Below are positions 36,479-45,574 of a stretch of 64,000 nt of DNA, piece by piece (within the stretch, counting starts at the first letter, position 1; every line of letters begins with the position of its first letter). Origin of the DNA: Azospirillum melinis. Its GTDB lineage: Bacteria > Pseudomonadota > Alphaproteobacteria > Azospirillales > Azospirillaceae. The stretch lies in NCBI RefSeq assembly GCF_013340935.1, contig NZ_WHOS01000031.1, positions 1 through 64,000 on the forward strand, in the 5' to 3' direction. Both the position numbers and the translations under genes were made by a program. The notes beneath the pieces were generated by a model. It was not told where the DNA came from. It saw only the letters and a list, made by a program, of their open reading frames with translations, and searched no databases.

Positions 36479-38546
36479 GGCGGCGGCGCGGGTCAGCGCC
36501 CATCGTCACGGCGATTACCGGACCGGGCGGGGCGAGCTGCGCCGGGCGCTGCTGGCCCTGTTCGAGGGCAGCCTGAAGTTCCAGGAGCGCATGAGCGGCT
36601 CCGTGTGGGCCGAGCGCTTCGGCTGGATCCCGAAGGGCACCGGGGCCGAGCACGGCAAGGTGACGCTCTACGGCTACCAGCGCGGGCTGGTGGACGCCAT
36701 GTGCGATCCGGCGGTGCCGCTGCTGACCGTACTGAAGGCGGCCCGCGTCGGCTACACGCGCTGCGCCACGCTGGCGGTGGGTTACCACCTGCACCAGGAC
36801 CCGACGCTGTGCGCCATCGCCCAACCCACCGTGCCGGACGCGGAAGACTTTGGAAGCGGTGAAATCGCCCCGATGCTGCGCGACACGCCGGCGCTGAAAC
36901 CGCTGATGCGGCCGGTGAAGAAGGGGGAGAAGCAGGACAACGCCGCCTTCTACCAGCTGAGCAACGGCGCCAGCGTGCGGGTGGTCGGCGCCGCGTCGGA
37001 CGATGCCTTCCGCCGCTACTCGGCCCGCTTCCTGTTCGCCGACGAAATCGACGGCGACGGCTGGACGCCCGGGGCGAAAACCCAGGGCGACAAGCTGAAG
37101 CTGTTCTGGACGCGCGGCGAAACCTTCTGGAACCGCTCGATGGTGCGCGGCTCCACCCCGCTGCTGTTCGAAACCAGCCGGGTGTGGAAGCTGTGGCTGG
37201 CATCGGATCAGCGGCGCTACTTCGTGCCGTGCCCACAATGCTCCGATGCCGCCGGCCAGTTCGACGGCTGGCAGTATCTGGACTGGGGCGGGCCGGACGT
37301 GCCGCACGGGCTGAAGTGGAGCCTGGACGCCGAGGGCACCCTGGACAAGGTGTGGTACGTCGGCACCTGCGGCTGCATCATCGAAGAGCGGCACAAGGCG
37401 TGGATGGACGCCAACGGCGAGTGGCGCCCGACCGCCAAGGCGAAGGTGCCGGGCCATGTCGGCATGCATCTGTGGACCGGCATGTCGCTCAATCCCAACG
37501 CCGCCTGGCCGGTGATCGTCCAGGAATGGTTGGAGGCGCAGGCCGATCCGGCCAGCTTGGTGCAGCCCTTCATGAACCTGCGGCTGGGCCGCCCCTACCG
37601 GGCGACCTACGGGCAGGAGGTCAAGAGCAGCAGCTTCATCGACCGCATGGAGCTGTACCCGGCCGAGGTGCCGGCAGGTGTCGAGTTCATCACCGTCGGG
37701 GTGGACGTCCAGTCCGGCAAGGTCAACCCGCGCCTGGAGGCCTCCGTCTACGGTTGGGGCCGTGGGCTGGAGGTCTGGCTAATCGGCCATTTCGTCCTGG
37801 TCGGCGATCCGGCCAAGGGCGAGGTGTGGGCGGCGCTGGACGAGCAGGTGCTGCTGCGCCGGTACCGCAAGCCGGACGGCACCACGCTGGACGTGCGGGC
37901 CACCTGCATCGATTCAGGCGGCCACCACACGCAGGAGGTCTATGCCTTCGCCAATAAGCGCCGCTCCCGGCGGGTGTGGGCGATCAAAGGCCGCTCGGAA
38001 AGCCGGGGCCAGCGGGGCAAGGTGTGGCCGCGCAAGCCGTCCAGCAAGCTGGGCCATGTCTGGTACATGATCGGCGGCAACGCCGCGCGTGACTGGGCTT
38101 ATGGCAGCCTGGCGGTGGACAAGCCCGGACCGCGCCATGTGCATTTCCCGCAAGCCGCCGTCGACGGCGCCCGCGAGCTGGACGACGAGTTTTTCGCCCA
38201 GCTCACCCGCGAGCGGCTGATCGTCCCGCGCGGGCAGCAATATACGGTGTGGCAGAAGCCGGCTGAGGCCCATGAGGCCGGGGTGTGCTTCGTCTACGCC
38301 TACGCCGCGGTGTGCGGCCTGCAGGCGCTGTCCGGCAAATACGTCAAGCTGGGTGAGGCCGACATCGATGCAGCGCCCGCTGAAGCCGGCGAGGCCGCCA
38401 GCGAAACCGACACGGAACCGACGCCGGCCGACGCGATCGCCGCGGCGGTGGCGCGGGCACGCCGGCTGAGCCAGCCGGCTGCTGCCGTCCAACCGGTGGC
38501 GCCGCCGCCGGCGGCCTCGACCGACAAAGGGGAGCTGTACCTATGA
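36462..38546 (+). CDS. terminase large subunit (GpA family)
   Basis: The packaging ATPase-nuclease, 694 residues, near the lambda gpA length. The ATPase part has a deviant Walker A (VLKAARVGYTR near residue 88) and Walker B FLFADEIDGDG. The zinc-type CPQCSD region and the nuclease domain (FITVGVDVQ, ATCIDSGGHHTQEV) follow. The C-terminal tail is Ala/Glu-rich. GpA-type enzymes usually cut at cos. The stop overlaps gpW. Confidence 0.93.
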   Translation: MNRGLEAAARVSAHRHGDYRTGRGELRRALLALFEGSLKFQERMSGSVWAERFGWIPKGTGAEHGKVTLYGYQRGLVDAMCDPAVPLLTVLKAARVGYTRCATLAVGYHLHQDPTLCAIAQPTVPDAEDFGSGEIAPMLRDTPALKPLMRPVKKGEKQDNAAFYQLSNGASVRVVGAASDDAFRRYSARFLFADEIDGDGWTPGAKTQGDKLKLFWTRGETFWNRSMVRGSTPLLFETSRVWKLWLASDQRRYFVPCPQCSDAAGQFDGWQYLDWGGPDVPHGLKWSLDAEGTLDKVWYVGTCGCIIEERHKAWMDANGEWRPTAKAKVPGHVGMHLWTGMSLNPNAAWPVIVQEWLEAQADPASLVQPFMNLRLGRPYRATYGQEVKSSSFIDRMELYPAEVPAGVEFITVGVDVQSGKVNPRLEASVYGWGRGLEVWLIGHFVLVGDPAKGEVWAALDEQVLLRRYRKPDGTTLDVRATCIDSGGHHTQEVYAFANKRRSRRVWAIKGRSESRGQRGKVWPRKPSSKLGHVWYMIGGNAARDWAYGSLAVDKPGPRHVHFPQAAVDGARELDDEFFAQLTRERLIVPRGQQYTVWQKPAEAHEAGVCFVYAYAAVCGLQALSGKYVKLGEADIDAAPAEAGEAASETDTEPTPADAIAAAVARARRLSQPAAAVQPVAPPPAASTDKGELYL

Positions 38547-38776
38547 CCGACGTCACCACCCTTGAGGCGTGGCTCGCCGGTGCGCGGGCCGCTTACCACG
38601 GCCTGCAGCTCGGCCAGCAGCAGGTCAGCGTGCGCTTCGGTGACCGCGTGGTCGAATACGCCCCGGCCAACGCCACCCAGCTGGCCAGCTACATCGCCTC
38701 GCTGGAACGCCAGATCGCTGCGGCCAAGGGCCGGCGCGGGCCGGCGGTGTCGCCCTATGTCCGGATGATCGGCTGA
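38543..38776 (+). CDS. head-tail joining protein gpW
   Basis: A 77-residue protein of the gpW family: LEAWLAGARAAYHGLQLGQQ, FGDRVVEYAPAN, then SYIASLERQIAAAKG. gpW plugs the portal and forms the site for further connectors. Overlaps both neighbours by ATGA/TGATG junctions. Confidence 0.85.
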   Translation: MTDVTTLEAWLAGARAAYHGLQLGQQQVSVRFGDRVVEYAPANATQLASYIASLERQIAAAKGRRGPAVSPYVRMIG

Positions 38777-40368
38777 TGGCCACCACCCCCGTCATCCTCG
38801 ACCGGCACGGCCGGCCGATCACCCAGGCCGAGATCCGGCGGGCCCGGGCGCAGGCGGCCATGAGTGCCTTTCTCGCCGGATCGGGCAACGCGCCCGAGTT
38901 GCGCGACTGGACGCCGGCGGCGGGCTCTCCCGACGCCGACCTCGACGGCGACCGCCAGACCATCGTCGCCCGCGCCCGCGACCTGGAACGCAACGACGCC
39001 CTGGTCTCCGGTGCCGTCCAGTCGCTGAAGGACAGCGCCATCGGCTTCGGGCTGGATTTCCAGTCGATGCCGGATTATCGCGCGCTGGGCATCGGCCGTG
39101 ACGAGGCGCAGGACGCCGCCCGCCGGATCGAGTCCATCTGGCACGAGTGGAGCGAGGACCGCGACGCCTGCGACGTCACCGGCCAGCTGCCCTTCGGCGC
39201 GATGCTGCGCCAGTCGGTGCAGTCCGACCTCGTCGCCGGCGAAAGCCTGCAGCTGGCGCTGTGGCTGCCGGAGCGGCAGCGCCGGCTGGGCAGCCGCTTC
39301 GCCACCGTCATGCAGACGGTGGAGGCGGACCGCCTGTCCAATCCGCAAGACCGCATCGGCGACCCGCGCCTGCGCGACGGTGTCGAGATCGACGAATACG
39401 GGGCGCCCGTCGCCTACCATGTCCGCAGCAGCCATCCGGGCGACCTGTTCATGCCCTGGGCGATGGCCGCGGCGGAGTGGCAGCGGGTGCCGCTGCGCGG
39501 GCCGGGTGGGCGGCGGGTGGTGATCCATTCCTTCGACCAGAAGCGCCCGGGCCAGCACCGCGGCGTGTCGGTCTTCGCGCCGGTGATGACCGAGTTGAAG
39601 CAACGCGCCCGGTTTCAGCGGGCCGAGCTGCAGGCGGCGGTGGTCAACGCGGTGATCGCCGCGGTGCTGGAAAGCCCGGCAGACGGGCAGACGCTGCTGG
39701 ACCTGTTCGGCGACGCCAACAGCTACATGGACATGCGCAACGCCCAGCCGGCAGTGCAGCTCGGCATCGGCCCGGGCGGCGCCATCCCGCGCCTGCTGCC
39801 GGGCGAGACGCTGAAGGGCTACTCGTCCAACCGCCCCAGCGCCGGCATGGACGGGTTCGTCACTACGGTGAGCCGGCTGATCGCCACCGGCATCGGCATG
39901 ACCTACGAGACCTTCATGCGCGACTTCAGCAAGACCAACTACTCCAGCGCCCGCGCGTCGCTGCTGGAGGGCTGGCGCTTCGTGCTGTTCTTGCGCATGC
40001 ACAAGACCCTGACCTGGTGCCGGCCGACGCTCGACCTGGTGCTGGAGGAAGCGGTGTGGCGCGGCTACCTCAACCTTCCCGGATTCTCCGAAAGCCGGGC
40101 GCGGCGGCAGGCGTGGCTGCGTGGGGTGTGGCGCGGGCCGGCACGCGGCTGGGTGGACCCGGTGAAGGAAATCACCGCTGCGGCGATGCGGGTGCGGCTG
40201 GGCATCTCCACCCTGCGCGACGAGGCCCTCGACCAGGGCCGCGACCTTGACGACCTGCTGGACCAGATCGCGCTGGAGCAGGAGGCGCTGAAGGCGCGCG
40301 GGCTGACCCTGCCCGAGGTCAACTTCATGCCCACCCCAGACCAGCCCGAGCCGCCGGCCGGCGCCTGA
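38776..40368 (+). CDS. phage portal protein, lambda family
   Basis: 530 residues; forms the dodecameric DNA channel in the capsid vertex. Family signs: ARDLERNDALVSGAVQSLKD near residue 70, LQLALWLPERQ, VIHSFDQKRPGQHRGVSVFA and FMRDFSKTNYSSARASLLEG in the C-terminal half. The start overlaps the gpW stop by one base. No gaps or frame problems were seen. Confidence 0.93.
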   Translation: MATTPVILDRHGRPITQAEIRRARAQAAMSAFLAGSGNAPELRDWTPAAGSPDADLDGDRQTIVARARDLERNDALVSGAVQSLKDSAIGFGLDFQSMPDYRALGIGRDEAQDAARRIESIWHEWSEDRDACDVTGQLPFGAMLRQSVQSDLVAGESLQLALWLPERQRRLGSRFATVMQTVEADRLSNPQDRIGDPRLRDGVEIDEYGAPVAYHVRSSHPGDLFMPWAMAAAEWQRVPLRGPGGRRVVIHSFDQKRPGQHRGVSVFAPVMTELKQRARFQRAELQAAVVNAVIAAVLESPADGQTLLDLFGDANSYMDMRNAQPAVQLGIGPGGAIPRLLPGETLKGYSSNRPSAGMDGFVTTVSRLIATGIGMTYETFMRDFSKTNYSSARASLLEGWRFVLFLRMHKTLTWCRPTLDLVLEEAVWRGYLNLPGFSESRARRQAWLRGVWRGPARGWVDPVKEITAAAMRVRLGISTLRDEALDQGRDLDDLLDQIALEQEALKARGLTLPEVNFMPTPDQPEPPAGA

Positions 40369-40382
40369 CGGAGTTTCCCGAC

Positions 40383-41231
40383 ATGCTGAAGACGATGCAG
40401 CCCGTGCTGGTGTCCCCAGCCTGGGCCGAGACGGCGGCTGCGCGCATGGTCCAGCTGACCCAGGCGAACCGCGCCGGCGGGGAGCTGCCGGCTGGCTGCT
40501 ACCGGCTGGGCGAGATCAACGGCACCCGCCGGCCCTACGAGGTCGACCAGGGTGTGGCGGTGGTGTCGGTCGCCGGGCTGCTGGTGCCCAAGCTGGGATA
40601 CATCGGCAGCAGCTGGGTCACCGGCTATGACGGGCTGCGGTTTCAACTGGCGCATGCCTTCGCCGATCCGGACGTGCGCGCCGTCTGCCTCGACATCGAC
40701 AGCGGCGGCGGCATCGCGCAGGGCTGTTTCGACCTGATGGACTGGATCGTCGCCATGAAGACGGCGACGGGCAAGCCGGTTGGGGCGATCTGCAGCGAAG
40801 AGGCCTATTCCGCCGCCTACGCCATCGCCTGTGCCGCCGACAGCATCGCGGTGCCGCGCACCGGTGGGGTCGGTTCGATCGGTGTCTGGCTGATGCACTG
40901 GGATTATTCCCGCATGCTGGAGGAGGCCGGGCTGAAGCCGACCATCGTCCAGTCCGGCGCACACAAGACCGACGGTCACCCCTATGCCGCGCTGTCCGAG
41001 GCGGTGCGTGCCGAGTGGCAGGGGCAGGTCGACGCGCTGCGCCAGCTCTTCGCCGAAACCGTCGCCCGCGCCCGCGGGCTGGACGTGGCGGCGGTCCTCG
41101 CCACCGAGGCCCGCTGTTTTGAGGGGCCGGTCGGCACCGCCGAGGCCGTGCGCCTTGGGCTGGCCGATGCGGTCCTGCCACCCGACCGGGCCTTTTCGGC
41201 CTTGGTGGATCATGTGAGGGACACCCAGTGA
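40383..41231 (+). CDS. S49-family prohead protease
   Basis: A 282-residue serine protease of the SppA/ClpP fold, the lambda gpC position. DIDSGGGIAQG shapes the oxyanion region; the nucleophile is Ser in EEAYSAAYAIA; the lysine is in SGAHKTDG. It would mature capsid and scaffold proteins inside the prohead. In lambda the scaffold is made from inside the C gene; here a separate downstream ORF seems to do that. The stop overlaps the next start. Confidence 0.9.
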   Translation: MLKTMQPVLVSPAWAETAAARMVQLTQANRAGGELPAGCYRLGEINGTRRPYEVDQGVAVVSVAGLLVPKLGYIGSSWVTGYDGLRFQLAHAFADPDVRAVCLDIDSGGGIAQGCFDLMDWIVAMKTATGKPVGAICSEEAYSAAYAIACAADSIAVPRTGGVGSIGVWLMHWDYSRMLEEAGLKPTIVQSGAHKTDGHPYAALSEAVRAEWQGQVDALRQLFAETVARARGLDVAAVLATEARCFEGPVGTAEAVRLGLADAVLPPDRAFSALVDHVRDTQ

Positions 41232-41800
41232 AGACGTTCAGCTTCGCTCACCTGAACCCCTTCGGCCGCTCCAAGGCGGCGGACGGGGAGACCCAGGCGG
41301 GCACCGACAGCACCAAGACCGGCACCGGCGGCACCACGCCGCAGGCCGGTGCCGGCGACGATGCCGACCAGAAGGACAAGGGCAAGGACAAGCCGAAAGA
41401 CGGCGATGACGACGACGCGCCCGGCAATGGCGACGGGGGCGACAAGAATGCTACCGGCCAGCAGGCCGACGCCCCCGGTGAGCGTGAGCGCTGCGCCGCT
41501 ATCTTCGCAGCGCCTGCCGCCGCCGGCCGCGTCCAGCTCGCCGCGCATCTGGCCTTCAACACCGACCTGACGGTCGAGGCCGCCTGCGCCGCGCTGGAGG
41601 CTGCACCCATCGGGGCCACCATGCCCGGTGCCTCTACCGGCAACCCCCTGGCGCTCGCCGCCATGGACGCCCACCCCAACCCGACCGTCGGCGCCTCGAC
41701 CGACACCGCCACCCTGAGCGACGACCAGAAGGCCGCCGCCGCGGTGCTGGCCAGCATGGCCGCTGTCGGTCTCATTCCGAAGAAGGACGGCACCCGATGA
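41228..41800 (+). CDS. scaffold-like capsid assembly protein
   Basis: A 190-residue protein starting with GTG overlapping the protease stop. The first 80 residues are highly charged and disordered (KDKGKDKPKDGDDDDAPGNG). The C-terminal half is helical (RCAAIFAAPAAAGRVQLAAH). Position between protease and decoration protein and this composition fit a scaffold of Nu3 type or the GPO-like group. The function is inferred. Confidence 0.6.
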   Translation: MKTFSFAHLNPFGRSKAADGETQAGTDSTKTGTGGTTPQAGAGDDADQKDKGKDKPKDGDDDDAPGNGDGGDKNATGQQADAPGERERCAAIFAAPAAAGRVQLAAHLAFNTDLTVEAACAALEAAPIGATMPGASTGNPLALAAMDAHPNPTVGASTDTATLSDDQKAAAAVLASMAAVGLIPKKDGTR

Positions 41801-42156
41801 CCTCCGCCAGCTTCTCCTCCCAGAGCAATCAGCCGCTGCCGTCCCTGATCGGCGGCGACTTTCCGCGCATCACCCGGCTGGTGACCGTTGCCAGCGGCGT
41901 CGGTGCGCTGCCCGCCGGTGCCGTGCTCGGCCGCACCGGCGGCACCAAGCGCTTCGTCCTGTCGGTGGCCATGGCCAACGACGGCACCGAGAAGCCCTGC
42001 GCCATCCTGGCCGAACCGGTCGATGCCACCGCCGGCGACGTCGAGGCCATCGCCTATTTCAGCGGCGAGTTCAACCCGGACCAGCTGACCTTCGGCGCCG
42101 GCCACTCCGCCGCGTCGGCGGCCGACGCGCTGCGCGACCTGTCGATCTTCCTCTGA
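41797..42156 (+). CDS. head decoration protein (gpD-like)
   Basis: A 119-residue beta-rich protein with the gpD layout: a flexible N-terminus, then VASGVGALPAGAVLGRTGGT, KPCAILAEPVDATAGD and AYFSGEFN. Trimers of gpD stabilise the expanded capsid. Located just before the major capsid gene, as in lambda. Confidence 0.88.
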   Translation: MTSASFSSQSNQPLPSLIGGDFPRITRLVTVASGVGALPAGAVLGRTGGTKRFVLSVAMANDGTEKPCAILAEPVDATAGDVEAIAYFSGEFNPDQLTFGAGHSAASAADALRDLSIFL

Positions 42157-42167
42157 GGGCCCCACCC

Positions 42168-43193
42168 ATGGACATCTATTCGACCCTTGCCATGCTGGGG
42201 GTGCTGCAGTCGCTGCGCGCCAAGGCCCCCCGCTTCCTGCTGAACATGTTCTTCCCGCTGGCCAGCTTCAGCGACGATGAAAAGATCATCTTCGACGTCG
42301 AGGTCGATGACATTGAGATCGCCCCCTTCGTTTCGCCGCTCGCCGCCGGCCGCGTCGGGTCGGACACTGGCTATGAAACCCGGATGTTCGCCCCGGCCTA
42401 TGTGAAGCCGCTGCACGACATCAAGCCGGGCGAGCCGCTGCGCCGGCTGGCCGGTGAACCGCTGACCGGCACCCTGTCGGCCGGTGCCCGCGAACAGGCG
42501 ATTTTGGGCTCCAAGCTGCAGCGCCAGTTGAACCAGATCCTGCGCCGCAAGGAGGTGATGGCGGCCGAGGTCCTGCGCACCGGCAAATGCGTGGTGAAGG
42601 GCGACGATTACCCGGAGGTCCTGGTGGATTTCCAGCGCGATGGCGATCTGTCGCTGGTGCTGTCCGGCGCCGCCCGATGGGGCGAGGCCGGCGTGTCGCC
42701 CTATGCCGACGTGTCGGAATGGATCGACCTGGTGGGGCGCAAGTCCGGCGCCGCGGTCAATGTCGTGGTGATGGACGCCAAGGCCTGGGCGCTGTTCGAG
42801 GCCGACCCCAAGCTGGAGAAGGTGCTCGACCGCACCCTGGGGCAGGCCGCCATCGTCCAGATGGGCTTCCAGCCCGGCGTGCCCGGTACCCCGGTGTTCA
42901 AGGGCCGGATCGGCATGGTGGAGTTCTACACCTACAACGACACCTACAAGGATGCCGGCGCCACCAAGGAGCTGCTGCCGGATTACACGGTGCTGCTGGG
43001 CGCCACTGGGGCCATGGAGGGCATCCAGGCCCATGGCGCCATCCTCGACCCGCGCGCCGGCTACCAGGCCCTGGAGGTCTTCCCCAAGAGCTGGATCGAA
43101 GAGAACCCGGGCCGGCGCATGCTGCTGAGCCAGTCGGCGCCGCTGGTCTACCCGCGGCGTCCCAACGCCTGCATGTGCGCGACGGTGAGGTGA
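42168..43193 (+). CDS. major capsid protein (gpE-like, HK97 fold)
   Basis: 341 residues, the lambda gpE length (341). Conserved features: FFPLASFSDDEKIIFDVEVD near the N-terminus, APFVSPLAAGRVG, the central WIDLVGRKSGAAVNVVVMDA and the C-terminal SQSAPLVYPRRPNACM. It forms the icosahedral shell. An 11-bp gap separates it from gpD. Confidence 0.93.
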   Translation: MDIYSTLAMLGVLQSLRAKAPRFLLNMFFPLASFSDDEKIIFDVEVDDIEIAPFVSPLAAGRVGSDTGYETRMFAPAYVKPLHDIKPGEPLRRLAGEPLTGTLSAGAREQAILGSKLQRQLNQILRRKEVMAAEVLRTGKCVVKGDDYPEVLVDFQRDGDLSLVLSGAARWGEAGVSPYADVSEWIDLVGRKSGAAVNVVVMDAKAWALFEADPKLEKVLDRTLGQAAIVQMGFQPGVPGTPVFKGRIGMVEFYTYNDTYKDAGATKELLPDYTVLLGATGAMEGIQAHGAILDPRAGYQALEVFPKSWIEENPGRRMLLSQSAPLVYPRRPNACMCATVR

Positions 43194-43196
43194 TCC

Positions 43197-43526
43197 ATGG
43201 CCAAGCTGCGCCTGCTGGTCACCGTGAAGGTGGCCAAGGAGACCGCGCTGCGGCCGGGGGCCGTCATCGAGGTCAAGGACCCGGAGGACGAACAGGCCGC
43301 TTCCCTGGTGACCCGCGGCTTCGCCCGCTGGGTGAAGGCCGGCGACGCGGCCGACGTGGAGGAACTGCCGCTCGACCGCATCATCGCGGCGATCGGCAAG
43401 CTGGACCCGGCGAATGCCAAGCACTTCAAGGGCGGCAAGCCGGACCTGAAGGCGCTGGGCGAGCTGCTGGCGGCGGACATCACCGCCGACCAGCGTGACC
43501 GGGCCTGGGCCGCTCTGCAGGGATAA
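43197..43526 (+). CDS. small head-completion region protein
   Basis: A 109-residue protein: a beta strand opening (KLRLLVTVKVAKETALRPGA), an SH3-like turn, then a helical HeH-type end (LKALGELLAADITADQRDRA). Such proteins, like lambda FI, lie between capsid and attachment genes and assist packaging or maturation. Assignment is by position and shape only. Confidence 0.6.
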   Translation: MAKLRLLVTVKVAKETALRPGAVIEVKDPEDEQAASLVTRGFARWVKAGDAADVEELPLDRIIAAIGKLDPANAKHFKGGKPDLKALGELLAADITADQRDRAWAALQG

Positions 43527-43532
43527 TCGGCC

Positions 43533-43835
43533 ATGTTCTTCAATGACCTCAACGCCGCCTGTGTCGGTGCCTTCGGTGAGCCGGCGGTGATCCGCCGTCC
43601 CGGCCGGTCCGACGCGACCGTCACCGGCATCTTCGACCGCCGGCACTATCAGGTGGACACCGGCGACGGGCCGGTCTCCACCCTGATGACCTCGCTGGCG
43701 GTGGTCGACGCTGACATGGGCGGGCCTGTGCCCGCCGGCGCCGCCGTCGAGGTGCGCGGCCTGTCCTTCACGGTGTCCGAGCCGCGGCCGGACGGGCAGG
43801 GCATGACCGTTCTGCTGCTGCGGGAGTCGCGCTGA
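43533..43835 (+). CDS. head-tail attachment protein (FII-like)
   Basis: A 100-residue protein with the FII family pattern: an N-terminal FFNDLNAACVGAFGEPAVIR and the C-terminal beta part VEVRGLSFTVSEPRPDGQGM. FII completes the head connector so tails can attach. The next start overlaps its stop codon. Confidence 0.8.
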   Translation: MFFNDLNAACVGAFGEPAVIRRPGRSDATVTGIFDRRHYQVDTGDGPVSTLMTSLAVVDADMGGPVPAGAAVEVRGLSFTVSEPRPDGQGMTVLLLRESR

Positions 43836-44254
43836 TGCACCCGCGCACCCGGATCCGCACCGCCATCGCCACGGCGCTTGCCTCCGTCGCTCCGGTCACC
43901 GCCAACCGGGACGATCCGCTGCAGCCGGACGCGCTGCCCTGCATCGGCCTGTTCACGCCCGACGAGGCAACGCAGGAAATCACCATGGGCAGCCGCCGCC
44001 AGCTGCGGCGCATGGACCTCTATGTCGACGGCTACGTCCGCGCCGGCGCCGATCTGGACGACCAGCTCGACGCCATGGCGTTGCGCATCGAGCAGGTGAT
44101 CGCCGGCGGCGGCAAGTTCGCCGGCACGGTGGATCGCATCGAGCTGGTGCGCACCGTCACCGACCGCCTGACCAGTGGCGAGCTGAAGGCCGGGGTGACC
44201 CGCCTGCAGTTCGCCGTGACCTACCAGACCAATTTCGGCCAGCCCAACGCCTGA
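43835..44254 (+). CDS. tail terminator protein (gpU-like)
   Basis: A 139-residue protein with helical N-terminus (RTRIRTAIATALASVAPVTA) and beta-rich core (MDLYVDGYVRAGADLDDQLD). Place and length match lambda gpU, which caps the growing tail tube. The tube gene follows after a strong terminator. Confidence 0.72.
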   Translation: MHPRTRIRTAIATALASVAPVTANRDDPLQPDALPCIGLFTPDEATQEITMGSRRQLRRMDLYVDGYVRAGADLDDQLDAMALRIEQVIAGGGKFAGTVDRIELVRTVTDRLTSGELKAGVTRLQFAVTYQTNFGQPNA

Positions 44255-44294
44255 GTCCGACGCCTGAGCCCTCCGGAGCCTCCGGAGCTTCCCC

Positions 44295-44322
44295 GCCGCC
44301 CGGACTTCGGGCGGCTTTTTCT
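44295..44322 (+). terminator. rho-independent terminator before the tail tube gene
   Basis: GCCGCCCG and CGGGCGGC form an 8-bp stem with a short loop and a TTTTT run. It may lower transcription from head to tail genes unless antitermination occurs. Confidence 0.75.
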
Positions 44323-44345
44323 TTGCCCGAAGGAGGGGCATTCCC

Positions 44346-44822
44346 ATGAGCGGCAACGCTGTTCAGAGCGCCGGCACGCGCCTGTTCCTTTCCACCACCG
44401 CCCTGTGCACCACCGAAGCCCAGTACAAGGCGCTTGCCTGGACCGAGGTCGAAGAGATCGAGGACATCGGCGCCTTCGGCGAGACCTTCGAGAAGGTCAC
44501 CTACAAGACGCTGGGCGACGGGGCCGTTCACAAGAAGAAGGGCACCGTCGACTATGGTTCGGGCACGCTGAAGCTGGCCCGCGTTCCGACCGGCGCCGGC
44601 CAGACGGCGATCCGCGCCGCGGCCAAGAACCGCAAGGCCGCCTACAACATCAAGATCGAGTTCGATGACGCCCCGGACGGCGGCACGCCGACCACGATCT
44701 ACATGCGCGCCTACGTCATGTCCTACACCACCGAAATCGGCGGCAACGACAAGGTGATCGAGGCCAGCGTCGGCCTCGAAATCGACGCCGAACCGATCGA
44801 GGTGGCGGCCGACGCGCCGTAA
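44346..44822 (+). CDS. major tail tube protein (gpV-like)
   Basis: A 158-residue protein. Typical features: SAGTRLFLSTTALCTTEAQY, the strand FEKVTYKTLGDGAVHKKKGT, DYGSGTLKLARV and the C-terminal EIDAEPIEV. It stacks as hexamers to build the non-contractile tail. The ribosome-binding site GAAGGAGG is strong, as expected for a very abundant protein. It lacks the Ig-like C-terminal domain of lambda gpV. Confidence 0.85.
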   Translation: MSGNAVQSAGTRLFLSTTALCTTEAQYKALAWTEVEEIEDIGAFGETFEKVTYKTLGDGAVHKKKGTVDYGSGTLKLARVPTGAGQTAIRAAAKNRKAAYNIKIEFDDAPDGGTPTTIYMRAYVMSYTTEIGGNDKVIEASVGLEIDAEPIEVAADAP

Positions 44823-44894
44823 GCGCCGGTGCCCTGACGCCGGCAGCCCGCCCTGGCTGCCGGCCCTTCTCCCCGTCCAAAGCGAGATCCTGCC

Positions 44895-45284
44895 ATGACC
44901 GTCCCCAGCACGGCGCCGCGCTTCGCGCACGGCGTAATGACCATCAGCCTCGACGGCGAAGACGTCGAGCTGTTCGCCAACGTCCGCGCCTCGCGCACCA
45001 TCTGCCGCCTGTATGGCGGGCTGCAGCAGGCCTTCACCAACACCAACGCCTTCGACTTCGACACGCTGGTGAATGTCGTCAACGCCGCCGCCGGCCGCGT
45101 CGGCAAGCAGGCCGAGGCCACCGCTGAAGCGATCTTCGCCGAAGGTGTCGTCGTCGTGGCACCGCAGGTCCTGTTGTTCCTCAATTTCCTCGCCGGCGGC
45201 GGCAAGGCGCCCAAGACGGAAACCCCCAAAGCTGGGACGGCTGAAGCCGGCAGCGAGGCCGCCGCATCGGGGGAAGCCGGCTGA
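44895..45284 (+). CDS. tail assembly chaperone (gpG-like)
   Basis: A 129-residue protein between tail tube and tape measure, where lambda has G. The folded part (TISLDGEDVELFANVRASRT, ICRLYGGLQQAFTNTNAF) looks like gpG/GTA-gp10; the tail is Ala/Glu-rich. A -1 frame opens at 45245 and continues past its stop, so a G-T fusion by frameshift is likely. Confidence 0.75.
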   Translation: MTVPSTAPRFAHGVMTISLDGEDVELFANVRASRTICRLYGGLQQAFTNTNAFDFDTLVNVVNAAAGRVGKQAEATAEAIFAEGVVVVAPQVLLFLNFLAGGGKAPKTETPKAGTAEAGSEAAASGEAG

Positions 45285-45298
45285 CCTTCCCGGAGTAC

Positions 45299-45544
45299 GT
45301 GGACCGGATGTTCCAGTACGCCACCGGCTGGCTGGGGTGGTCGCGCAGCGAGGCGCTGGACGCCCCGTTCCCCGACATCCAGCTGGCCCTGGACGGGAAG
45401 GTCGATTTCCTCGCCGCCACCACACCGGGGGCCAAGCGCAAGCCGCGCCGCAAGCCCAAGGACGTGACGGAGCTGAAGGAGCGGGCGCGGGTCGTGTTCG
45501 GCCTGAAGCGCCCGGAACAGGACAAGGGCAGGGGCGCCGGGTGA
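45299..45544 (+). CDS. T extension of the tail assembly chaperone
   Basis: An 81-residue ORF in the -1 frame relative to gpG, open from 45245, so it overlaps the G end by 40 bases. The frame can be reached by -1 slippage (as in lambda GT); an internal GTG at 45299 is the only nearby start. The product (WLGWSRSEALDAPFPDIQLA, basic KRKPRRKPKD) recalls the GTA/lambda T region that recruits the tape measure. Confidence 0.7.
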   Translation: MDRMFQYATGWLGWSRSEALDAPFPDIQLALDGKVDFLAATTPGAKRKPRRKPKDVTELKERARVVFGLKRPEQDKGRGAG

Positions 45545-45574
45545 CCGGCGCCCTTTTCGTTTCCGGAGACCGGC

